Assembly: GCA_013393545.1 (NCBI GenBank)
Contig: JABXHG010000156.1
Span: forward strand, 1-5,106
Origin: Alteromonadaceae bacterium
Lineage (GTDB): Bacteria > Pseudomonadota > Gammaproteobacteria > Pseudomonadales > Oleiphilaceae
Length of the DNA stretch: 5,106 bases
Direction: 5' to 3'
The notes below the pieces were generated by a model, which worked only from the letters and a program-made list of their open reading frames with translations, was not told the origin of the DNA and did not search any database. Shown here piece by piece: positions 1 through 5,106 of the stretch. Made by a program: the position numbers and the translations under genes. Within the stretch, counting starts at the first letter, position 1, and every line of letters begins with the position of its first letter.

Positions 1-772
1 GGGCACCGGTAGCATAAAGACCACGGGACAGGCTTGTGCAAAAAGGGACAAGGATGGCGGCCAGAAAAACAAGGGTGTACAGAAGAAGATCAAGCTGGGT
101 ATAGCGGTTGCAATGGGTGACCGGCAGATCAGGAATGCCGGCCCGGGCGTATTCCTCCTGGCGGTGAACCGCACGTGCCGAGAAATGCGGCGGCGTCCAG
201 GCAAAGATAATCAGCACCAGCAACAGGGCATGGCCTTCCACCTGCCCGGTCACCGCTGTCCAGCCCAACAGCGGCGGCATGGCGCCGGCCAGCCCGCCAA
301 TGGTGATGTTCTGCGGCGTGGCACGCTTGAGAAACAGAGTGTAGACGCCGGCATACCCCACCAGCGACGCCAGAGTCAGCCAGGCGGTCAGGTGATTGAC
401 CAGCATCATCAGTACCGCCATGCCGGCGCAGGCGAGCAGGGTGGCAAAGACGATGGCATCAAACGGCGCGATCCGCCCGGTGGCCACGGGCCGGCGACGG
501 GTGCGGGCCATCACCGTGTCGATTTTCTGGTCCACCACATGGTTCACCACAGCGGCGGAACCCGCCAGCAGACCAATGCCCAGGTTGCCGAACAACAGAA
601 TCCACCAGGAAGGCACTCCGGGCGTCGCCAACAGCATGCCGATCACCGAGGTGAGCAGCATCAACGCCACAACTTTCGGTTTGGTCAGTTCCAGCAGGTC
701 GCGCCAGCCCGGTACCCGGGAACGGGGCCGGATAGCATCGGAAACAGCCAGTGTGCGGTTGGAGTTGCTCAT
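1..772 (-). CDS. ctaB: Protoheme IX farnesyltransferase (heme O synthase), 3' end cut by window edge
   Basis: This UbiA-family inner-membrane prenyltransferase transfers a farnesyl group to heme B to make heme O, the precursor of heme A. The frame is open from ATG at 772 to the left edge: 257 residues, probably about 40 short of full length. The first prenyl-diphosphate/Mg motif is NHVVDQKID (N77, D81, D85), followed by ARTRRRP. Also present are KRATPQNITIGG (149-160), GAMPPLLGW (163-171) and WTPPHF (192-197). About seven hydrophobic segments are visible. The start is supported by GGAGGT at 784-779 and by an ATGA overlap with ctaA. Residues 198-221 carry unusual changes: S198 and R200 where WAL is typical after PHF, D215 where IPMLPV is typical, and C221 where THG is typical. 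From residue 227 on, codon use shifts to CTT leucines. The family call is secure; the integrity of the C-terminal third is less so. Confidence 0.95.
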   Translation of the reverse strand, partial: MSNSNRTLAVSDAIRPRSRVPGWRDLLELTKPKVVALMLLTSVIGMLLATPGVPSWWILLFGNLGIGLLAGSAAVVNHVVDQKIDTVMARTRRRPVATGRIAPFDAIVFATLLACAGMAVLMMLVNHLTAWLTLASLVGYAGVYTLFLKRATPQNITIGGLAGAMPPLLGWTAVTGQVEGHALLLVLIIFAWTPPHFSARAVHRQEEYARAGIPDLPVTHCNRYTQLDLLLYTLVFLAAILVPFCTSLSRGLYATGA

Positions 773-1884
773 ACCGTCACCTCCCGTGAAAGCGGGTTTG
801 TTTTTGTTAGGGACCGGGTAACCGGTAACGAATGTGCCTGCCAGATCAGGTGCACCACCGCCAGCAACAAGGCTGCTCCTGTAGCATTATGGGCAACCGC
901 CACGGCCAGCGGAATATGCAGCCAGACATTGGCCAGCCCCAGCGCTATCTGCAACGCCAGCACACCAGCCACCAGCGCCGTCGCAGCGCCAAGCCCGGTG
1001 CGGTGCCGGCCGCGCCAGAGCCAGGCCAGCAAAACAGTGAAATAGGCCAACACCACCAGGGCACCGAGGCGATGCGTCATGTGAATGGCCACCCGGCCAT
1101 CGGCGGTGAGTTGCCCGCCCAGGTAATTGGGCCCCACCTGCTGGGTTACGTCGAAGCCGTGGCGAAAATCCATACCCGCCGGCCACCACTGGCCCTGGCA
1201 GGTGGGTAAATCGGTACAGGCGACAGCGGCATAATTCGCCGCGGTCCAGGCACCCAGGGCAAGCTGCAAAACCACCAGCAACAGCCCCCCATAAAGCCAT
1301 GGCCTGAGGCCTGCCGGCACCCGGTACGGCCTTTCCCCGGAGGACCGAGACTGCTGTGCAACGGCCTGCCTCGAGAGTGCCTGCAATCTGTGTAAGCGCA
1401 ACGCCAGCAGCACCAGCAAAGTCACCGTTGTAAAGCCGCCCAGCAGGTGCAGCGCCACCACCTGTGGCCACAATTTGAGGGTCACTGTCCACATGCCAAA
1501 GGCGCCCTGCAGCACCACAAACGCGGCAATAAACACCGGCAGGCCAACAGGAATGCCCTTGTGGCGGTTTCGAATAGCCACAGCCGCCAGCCCGAACACC
1601 ACCAGCCCAAGAGTGCCGGCAGCATAGCGGTGGATCATCTCCGGCCAGCCCTTGGCGACATCCACCGGCGTGTCCGGGAAGCGGGCATTGGCGATGGCAA
1701 TATTTTCGGCGCTTTGCGGCACGGTCAGAAAGCCGTAGCAGCCGGGCCAATCCGGACAGCCAAGCCCGGCGTGGACCAGGCGCGTCCAGGCACCCAGCAT
1801 GATCACCACCGACGCCAGCGCGCAGGCAAGCACAGCCCATATCCACATTTTTCTTGCCAGAGTCGTCGCTGCCACGGCTGCCAT
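769..1884 (-). CDS. ctaA: Heme A synthase (COX15/CtaA family)
   Basis: This inner-membrane enzyme oxidises the C8 methyl of heme O to a formyl group, giving heme A for the aa3 oxidase. The protein has 371 residues and about eight hydrophobic segments (near 13-33, 88-104, 112-133, 141-163, 197-217, 267-290, 300-321, 327-347), in the two-half arrangement of the family. Family signatures seen are GCPDWPGCYG (C43, C49), EMIHR (E82, H85), ALHLLGG (H146), CTDLPTC (C223, C229), HMTHRLG (H268, H271) and VAHNATGA (H332). H85, H146, H271 and H332 match the four conserved heme-ligand histidines. E82 matches the conserved glutamate near the active site. A hydrophilic stretch at about 166-192 links the halves. 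The ATG at 1884 follows the upstream stop by four bases, and a G-rich AGGTGGGG precedes it. A start at M13 is possible but has no better ribosome site. Confidence 0.96.
   Translation of the reverse strand: MAAVAATTLARKMWIWAVLACALASVVIMLGAWTRLVHAGLGCPDWPGCYGFLTVPQSAENIAIANARFPDTPVDVAKGWPEMIHRYAAGTLGLVVFGLAAVAIRNRHKGIPVGLPVFIAAFVVLQGAFGMWTVTLKLWPQVVALHLLGGFTTVTLLVLLALRLHRLQALSRQAVAQQSRSSGERPYRVPAGLRPWLYGGLLLVVLQLALGAWTAANYAAVACTDLPTCQGQWWPAGMDFRHGFDVTQQVGPNYLGGQLTADGRVAIHMTHRLGALVVLAYFTVLLAWLWRGRHRTGLGAATALVAGVLALQIALGLANVWLHIPLAVAVAHNATGAALLLAVVHLIWQAHSLPVTRSLTKTNPLSREVTV
779..784 (-). promoter_or_regulatory. Ribosome binding site of ctaB inside ctaA
   Basis: The minus strand reads GGAGGT six bases before the ctaB ATG. 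It lies within the last codons of ctaA, and the ctaA stop overlaps the ctaB start as ATGA. This implies translational coupling of heme A synthase and heme O synthase, which act in succession. Confidence 0.8.
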
Positions 1885-1888
1885 CCGC

Positions 1889-2515
1889 TCACCCCACCTG
1901 CGACAGTTTCAACAGATGCTTCAGGTCCGTCAGGATCTGCTTGCCGGTATGGTCCGGGCCATAGTGCATCATCACGTTGCCAAACGGGTCCACCAGGAGC
2001 AGGCCGGGCTGGCGACCGGGGGAGAAATCCGCTGGCCAGCCGGCCCGTTCCCCCGGGGCAACCTGCAATTGCTCGATGGCCGGATACTCCTGTTGCAAGC
2101 GCTCCTCCAGCGGCGCCGGCACCGAGCCCAGCCAGGCTGCCCGGCTGACGCGGGGTGCGTTCTTGCCCAGCGCCACATTCACCTGCCGGGCCAGGTACAG
2201 AAGCTCCTCACACTCAGCGGCGCAGGTCTCGGCGGCCACCAGCATTTGCCATTGGGGATCGTCCACGCCGGCGGCGAAACGGTCAGCAAACGGTTGGCCG
2301 TCGGCATCCTGCAGATGAAGCGCCTGCACCGGCACCAGAGGCTGCACCAGGTTGCCCTCATTGGTGTGCCCGGTGGGATTCAGCCAACCGGTGAAATACA
2401 TCACCGTGGCCAGAATCATCGGGCCAAAGCCCACGGCAAACAGCAACAAAGCGGTGCGCCGACCGCGCCGGGTCTGTTGAGGGTCGGGCAGGGTATCAGC
2501 CGTTATCGTTGTCAT
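1889..2515 (-). CDS. Membrane-anchored Sco/thioredoxin-like protein of the cox cluster, unnamed
   Basis: The protein has 208 residues: a short basic cytoplasmic N-terminus (RRGRR, 16-20), one membrane anchor at about 21-41, then a periplasmic domain. The domain has a CxxxC motif (C98, C102, in ETCAAECEELLYLARQ) followed by a helix. Near the C-terminus is LLLVDPFGNVMMHYGP (172-187) and then a basic helix. This resembles the Sco1/SenC layout, where CxxxC binds copper and a DPxG strand lies near the end. However, the histidine that Sco proteins carry just before that last strand (D-H-T) is not seen; the matching stretch reads GRQPGLLLVDP. A gene of this kind between surf1 and ctaA is usual in Pseudomonas-type clusters and is generally annotated as hypothetical. 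A role in thiol or copper handling during oxidase assembly is inferred. The start at ATG 2515 has AGGAG six bases upstream and overlaps surf1 by 20 bases. Confidence 0.88.
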   Translation of the reverse strand: MTTITADTLPDPQQTRRGRRTALLLFAVGFGPMILATVMYFTGWLNPTGHTNEGNLVQPLVPVQALHLQDADGQPFADRFAAGVDDPQWQMLVAAETCAAECEELLYLARQVNVALGKNAPRVSRAAWLGSVPAPLEERLQQEYPAIEQLQVAPGERAGWPADFSPGRQPGLLLVDPFGNVMMHYGPDHTGKQILTDLKHLLKLSQVG

Positions 2516-3218
2516 TGTCGGCTCCTGTTGTTTTCCGGTAACTGGCGGCAGCGGTCAGAACAACCAGTGCCAGCGCCAGGGCAAACCATTGGGCGGCGTA
2601 ACCGTAATGGGTCTGCGGCCCCATCAGGTCCGGCGCGGCAGCCGGCTCAAAGCCCCCCGGCTGCTGACCGTCATGCAGCTGAACAATCAACGCCGGCGGC
2701 CGCTCAATGTGCTCCGCCACCCGTTCCGGCGGCAGTGCCTGGACCCGGCGCGGCCAACCGGAGGAGTCCTCCGCCTGATCGGACAGCACCGGCGGCTGCG
2801 GATACTCCGCCAGTCGGCCATTCAGGGTTACCTGTTGTTCCGGTGTCTGGATCTCCGGCAGCCGGTCCCGCCTGGCCGGTGCCGGCAGCCAGCCCCGGTT
2901 TACCACCAGTGGGCGGCCTTCGGTCGGCAGGAATACCGTCAGTACCTCGTACCCCACCTGGCCACTGCGGGTGCGGTTGTCCAGCAACCAGCTTGCCTCG
3001 CCGTACCGGCCCGTCACGGTGACCGGCTGCCCCGGGCGCTGCTGTTCTCCCGTTACCCGGCTCCAGATCTGGCGACTGTCCTCCCCCTGCCAGTCCGCCA
3101 GCATCCGTTTTTTCTGTTCCGCCCGGTCCAGTTGCCAAACACCCAGGCCCAGCAAGAGCGGCAGGAACAGACCGGCGAACAGCAGCAAACGCCAGTCGGC
3201 CCGCCAGCGCCGCGCCAT
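2496..3218 (-). CDS. surf1: SURF1 family cytochrome oxidase assembly protein
   Basis: SURF1 (Shy1) proteins are inner-membrane factors that help deliver heme A to subunit I of cytochrome c oxidase. The protein has 240 residues, typical of the bacterial family, with two terminal membrane helices (about 10-28 and 208-227) around a periplasmic domain. Signatures are GVWQLDRAEQK (26-36), GRY with LLDNRT (70-83), VGYEVLTVFL (88-97), VVNRGWLPA (105-113) and HYGYAAQWFALALAL (204-218). The C-terminus ends in a short acidic DNDNDNG tail, whose codons also hold the next gene's start. The ATG at 3218 follows a G-rich stretch (GGGGGGAG, about nine bases upstream). It is probably the first gene of the surf1/Sco-like/ctaA/ctaB transcript, since the gene upstream of it is divergent. 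Confidence 0.95.
   Translation of the reverse strand: MARRWRADWRLLLFAGLFLPLLLGLGVWQLDRAEQKKRMLADWQGEDSRQIWSRVTGEQQRPGQPVTVTGRYGEASWLLDNRTRSGQVGYEVLTVFLPTEGRPLVVNRGWLPAPARRDRLPEIQTPEQQVTLNGRLAEYPQPPVLSDQAEDSSGWPRRVQALPPERVAEHIERPPALIVQLHDGQQPGGFEPAAAPDLMGPQTHYGYAAQWFALALALVVLTAAASYRKTTGADNDNDNG
2522..2526 (-). promoter_or_regulatory. Ribosome binding site of the Sco-like gene inside surf1
   Basis: The minus strand has AGGAG six bases before the ATG at 2515. It lies wholly within the final codons of surf1, so ribosomes finishing surf1 pass over it. This fits coupled translation and supports the overlapping start. Confidence 0.75.
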
Positions 3219-3248
3219 CAGCCCCGGCTCCCCCCGCTAACGGGTTTG

Positions 3249-3266
3249 CTATAGTGAACACTATAG
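3249..3266. promoter_or_regulatory. 18-base palindrome in the divergent surf1/DUF2909 promoter region
   Basis: CTATAGTGAACACTATAG has perfect 8-base arms around a 2-base AA centre. It lies in the 66-base gap between two divergent genes. The short loop and lack of a T-tract argue for a protein-binding site rather than a terminator. Each arm contains TATAG(T/C), close to a -10 box, so promoters for both directions could overlap it. A TTGACT on the minus strand (3270-3265) lies only 11 bases from the far TATAGC, too close for a standard sigma70 pair. I see no convincing -35 on either strand. An operator or activator site is inferred. Confidence 0.5.
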
Positions 3267-3284
3267 TCAAAAACGGATCTGCCC

Positions 3285-3488
3285 ATGCTCAAAGTCGCCA
3301 TTGTGATACTGCTCCTGGCCATTATCGTGAGCCTGTTCAGCGGCCTGTTCTTCCTGGTTCGTGATGGCGGCAAAACCCGCCGGGTGGTCAATTCACTGGC
3401 CCTGCGCGTGGCCCTGAGCCTGCTGTTACTGGTTTTGGTGATCACCGCCCTGCTGACCGGGGATCTGACCCTGAACCCCACTCCCTAG
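3285..3488 (+). CDS. Small two-helix membrane protein, DUF2909 (twin transmembrane) type
   Basis: The protein has 67 residues and is nearly all membrane: helices at about 3-25 and 39-59 joined by a short basic turn (RDGGKTRR, 26-33). The positive loop suggests a hairpin with the turn in the cytoplasm and both ends outside. Length, hairpin form and place in the cox cluster match the DUF2909 family, also called twin transmembrane protein, which has no known function. It is the only plus-strand gene here, divergent from surf1 and convergent with ctaE. Its GC-rich third codon positions match its neighbours. The ribosome site is weak (GGA at 3275-3277, about seven bases before the ATG). A role in oxidase assembly or stability is a guess from context only. 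Confidence 0.85.
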   Translation: MLKVAIVILLLAIIVSLFSGLFFLVRDGGKTRRVVNSLALRVALSLLLLVLVITALLTGDLTLNPTP

Positions 3489-3535
3489 CCGTTGGCACTG
3501 AATTCAGGCCCCTGAACGACTTCCCCACCGGCTAG
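3485..3535. repeat. Nested inverted repeats spanning the convergent stop codons
   Basis: CTAGCCG (3485-3491) pairs exactly with CGGCTAG (3529-3535). One mismatch further in, TGG (3493-3495) pairs with CCA (3525-3527). Inside lies a second small repeat, TTCAGG/CCTGAA (3503-3516). The outer arms contain the TAG stop of the DUF2909 gene and the TAG stop of ctaE on the other strand. This could fold in transcripts from either side and act as a weak bidirectional end or RNA-stabilising structure. There is no T-tract, so it is not a typical intrinsic terminator. Confidence 0.4.
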
Positions 3536-4419
3536 ATGATGTAAACAAACACAAACAGCCCCAGCCAGACCACATCCACAAAATGCCAGTACCAGGCCGA
3601 GGCCTCGAAACCGAAATGGTTATCTCCGGTAAAGTGGCCCTTGTTGATCCGTATGAACATGACAATCAGCATCAGGCTACCCAGCAGCACATGGGCGCCA
3701 TGAAAGCCGGTGAGCATGAAGAAGGTGCTGCCGTAGATGCCGGACTGCAGGGTCAGGTCCAGATCCTTGTAGGCATGCACGTACTCCTGAACCTGCAGCG
3801 TTAAAAACACCAGCGCCAGGACAATAGTGGCGCCAAGCCAGAGTTTGAGCTTCTGCCGCTGGCCCGCCTTCAGCGCGTGGTGGGCAACCGTCACGGTGAA
3901 CGAGGAACTCACCAGCAGAATGGTGTTGATCAACGGCAGCCCCCAGGGTCCAATCACCTCTTTCGGGCCCGGATAAGCCTCGGGATTGGGGTTATTCACC
4001 AGCGGCCAGCTGGCCTGGAATCCCTCCCACAACATGTTGGTGGTGCCTTTGTCGCCTTCACCCCCCAACCAGGGCACCACAAACACCCGAACGTAAAACA
4101 GAGCCCCGAAAAAGGCGGCAAAAAACATGATCTCCGAGAAAATGAACCAACCCATCCCCCAGCGGAAGGACCGGTCCATCTGTGCGCTGTAAAGCCCGGC
4201 TCGGCTTTCCCGGATCACACTGCCGAACCAGCCAAACAGCATGTAGGCCATGATCAGCGAACCGATGAAAAACATCACCCAGGCGCCGGTGGTGCTTTCC
4301 CCCTGTTTGCCGTTGACCATGATCGAGGCCACACCGTACAGGGTGACACCCAGGCCCACGGTAGCCACGATCGGCCATTTGCTCTGCTCGGGAACGTAAT
4401 AACTTTGTTCTTGTGCCAT
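3532..4419 (-). CDS. ctaE: Cytochrome c oxidase subunit III
   Basis: This is the third core subunit of the aa3 oxidase in the inner membrane, which stabilises subunit I and supports proton uptake. The protein has 295 residues and seven hydrophobic segments (about 18-36, 47-66, 92-112, 160-177, 195-214, 229-256, 275-295). Signatures are FRWGMGWFIFSEIMFFAAFF (85-104, with conserved E96), VTVAHHAL (176-183), GFHGAHVLLG (238-247), FGFEASAWYWHFVDVVWL (269-286, with E272, H279 and D282) and the C-terminal FVYII. A hydrophilic insert rich in P, N and G (about 117-158) follows the third helix, as in other proteobacterial forms. I chose the ATG at 4419 because GGAGG lies five bases upstream; a TTG at 4431 would add four residues but itself overlaps that ribosome site. 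The gene follows ctaD by 27 bases, with no ctaG between them. Confidence 0.97.
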   Translation of the reverse strand: MAQEQSYYVPEQSKWPIVATVGLGVTLYGVASIMVNGKQGESTTGAWVMFFIGSLIMAYMLFGWFGSVIRESRAGLYSAQMDRSFRWGMGWFIFSEIMFFAAFFGALFYVRVFVVPWLGGEGDKGTTNMLWEGFQASWPLVNNPNPEAYPGPKEVIGPWGLPLINTILLVSSSFTVTVAHHALKAGQRQKLKLWLGATIVLALVFLTLQVQEYVHAYKDLDLTLQSGIYGSTFFMLTGFHGAHVLLGSLMLIVMFIRINKGHFTGDNHFGFEASAWYWHFVDVVWLGLFVFVYII

Positions 4420-4424
4420 GACTC

Positions 4425-4429
4425 CCTCC
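4425..4429 (-). promoter_or_regulatory. Ribosome binding site fixing the ctaE start
   Basis: GGAGG on the minus strand sits five bases before the ATG at 4419. It would lie within the coding sequence if translation began at the in-frame TTG at 4431, so the ATG is the better start. Confidence 0.85.
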
Positions 4430-4446
4430 AATCGCCCAACCGCGGC

Positions 4447-5106
4447 CTACTTCACCTCTGGCGGTGTGGAAAAGGTGTGATAGGGCGCCGGTGACGGCAC
4501 CGTCCATTCCAGACCTTCGGCGCCCTCCCAGGGTTTGGCCGGTGCCTTCTCGCCGCCTTTCACGCATTTGACCACGATAAACAGGAACAACAGCTGGGTC
4601 GCACCGAACAGAAAGGCCCCGATGCTCGACACCATATTGAAATCGGCAAACTGCAGGGCGTAATCCGGAATGCGCCGGGGCATGCCCGCCAGCCCCAGGA
4701 AATGCATGGGGAAGAAGGCCAGATTCATACCCACGAACGACAGCCAGAAGTGGGTTTTGGCCAGAATTTCGTCGTACATGTGGCCGGTCCATTTAGGCAG
4801 CCAGTAATAGGCGGCCGCGAAAATGCCGAAGATGGCACCTGGGACCAGCACATAGTGGAAGTGCGCCACCACAAAGTAGGTGTCGTGGTACTGGAAATCC
4901 GCCGGGGCGATGGCCAGCATCAGGCCGGAAAAGCCACCGATGGTGAACAGAATGATAAAGGCCACGGCGAACAGCATGGGCGCCTCAAACGTCAGCGAGC
5001 CCCGGAACATGGTGGCTGCCCAGTTGAACACCTGACCCCCGGTGGGCAGGGCAATCAGCATGGTGGCGTACATGAAGAACAGCTGCCCGGTCAGGGGAAT
5101 GCCGAC
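4447..5106 (-). CDS. ctaD: Cytochrome c oxidase subunit I, C-terminal part (5' end beyond window)
   Basis: This is the catalytic subunit of the aa3 oxidase, carrying heme a and the heme a3-CuB centre where oxygen is reduced. The frame runs open from the right edge to a stop at 4447, giving 219 residues; family members are about 530, so roughly 60% lies outside. HDTYFVVAHFHYV (fragment residues 74-86) holds the H-D pair of the Mg/Mn site (H74, D75), the heme a3 ligand H82 and the heme a ligand H84. GMPRRIPDY (141-149) holds the arginine pair (R144, R145) near the heme propionates. Upstream PTGGQVFNWAATM matches the conserved PTG/KVFNW region. The tail EGLEWTVPSPAPYHTF is typical of the family. 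The methionine at base 5073 is internal, not the start, because conserved sequence continues upstream. The catalytic Cu-ligand histidines and the K and D proton channels lie off the window. Confidence 0.97.
   Translation of the reverse strand, partial: VGIPLTGQLFFMYATMLIALPTGGQVFNWAATMFRGSLTFEAPMLFAVAFIILFTIGGFSGLMLAIAPADFQYHDTYFVVAHFHYVLVPGAIFGIFAAAYYWLPKWTGHMYDEILAKTHFWLSFVGMNLAFFPMHFLGLAGMPRRIPDYALQFADFNMVSSIGAFLFGATQLLFLFIVVKCVKGGEKAPAKPWEGAEGLEWTVPSPAPYHTFSTPPEVK

Noticed and set aside
113..1045. Long plus-strand open frame of about 310 codons
   Set aside because: It lies antisense to ctaB and ctaA. Its translation is rich in Q, H, R and G with no domain pattern, as expected of a shadow frame in GC-rich DNA.
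887..1846. Minus-strand frame of 319 codons overlapping ctaA
   Set aside because: It is a shifted frame of the strongly supported heme A synthase gene, and its product matches nothing I recognise.
1799..3022. 407-codon plus-strand open frame
   Set aside because: It runs antisense across three well-supported genes and translates to low-complexity P/A/R/Q-rich sequence, with no membrane or domain signal.
3249..3266. The palindrome as an intrinsic terminator
   Set aside because: It lies between divergent genes, has a 2-base loop and AT-rich arms, and has no T-tract in a position to terminate either gene.
3246..3267. Standard sigma70 promoters using TTGCTA or TTGACT with the TATAG boxes
   Set aside because: The spacers are only 10-11 bases, far from the usual 16-18.
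4420..4431. TTG start at 4431 for ctaE
   Set aside because: It would place the GGAGG ribosome site inside the coding sequence. The ATG at 4419 has ideal spacing and gives the usual N-terminus.
3877..4494. Plus-strand frame antisense to ctaE
   Set aside because: The ctaE frame encodes all subunit III signatures; this H/Q/P-rich product is a shadow.
5071..5073. ATG at 5073 as the start of ctaD
   Set aside because: Conserved subunit I sequence (GIPLTGQLFF) continues in frame to the window edge, so this methionine is internal.

Overview
The window is part of an aa3-type cytochrome c oxidase (complex IV) gene cluster. It probably comes from an aerobic, GC-rich gammaproteobacterium (about 60% GC by eye). 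The gene order and protein style resemble the cox clusters of Pseudomonas, Marinobacter and Alcanivorax-like bacteria. That placement is an inference from remembered family sequences, not a search result. All genes but one lie on the minus strand, so the cluster reads from high to low coordinates.

In transcription order the window holds: the C-terminal 219 residues of oxidase subunit I (ctaD, cut by the right edge); subunit III (ctaE); a small two-helix membrane protein of the DUF2909 type on the plus strand; a SURF1 assembly factor; an unnamed membrane-anchored thioredoxin/Sco-like protein with a CxxxC motif; heme A synthase (ctaA/COX15); and heme O synthase (ctaB/cyoE, cut by the left edge). 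The last four are tightly packed, by a 20-base overlap, a 4-base gap and an ATGA overlap. They look like one translationally coupled transcript starting in the short divergent region at 3219-3284.

The functions fit one pathway. CtaB farnesylates heme B to heme O and CtaA oxidises heme O to heme A. SURF1 helps insert heme A into subunit I. The Sco-like protein probably handles the thiol or copper side of assembly. CtaD and CtaE are structural subunits of the proton-pumping terminal oxidase. The DUF2909 protein has no known function. It sits between the structural and assembly blocks in opposite orientation, so it is convergent with ctaE and divergent from surf1.

No gap between genes exceeds about 70 bases. 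I see no RNA genes, mobile elements, CRISPR arrays or strong intrinsic terminators. The cluster is conventional and I do not find a new system. The points worth checking are: a codon-usage break with odd substitutions at conserved positions near the end of ctaB; the absence of ctaG (Cox11) between ctaD and ctaE; a Sco-like protein that keeps CxxxC but seems to lack the Sco histidine; an 18-base palindrome in the divergent promoter region; and an inverted repeat that contains both convergent stop codons.
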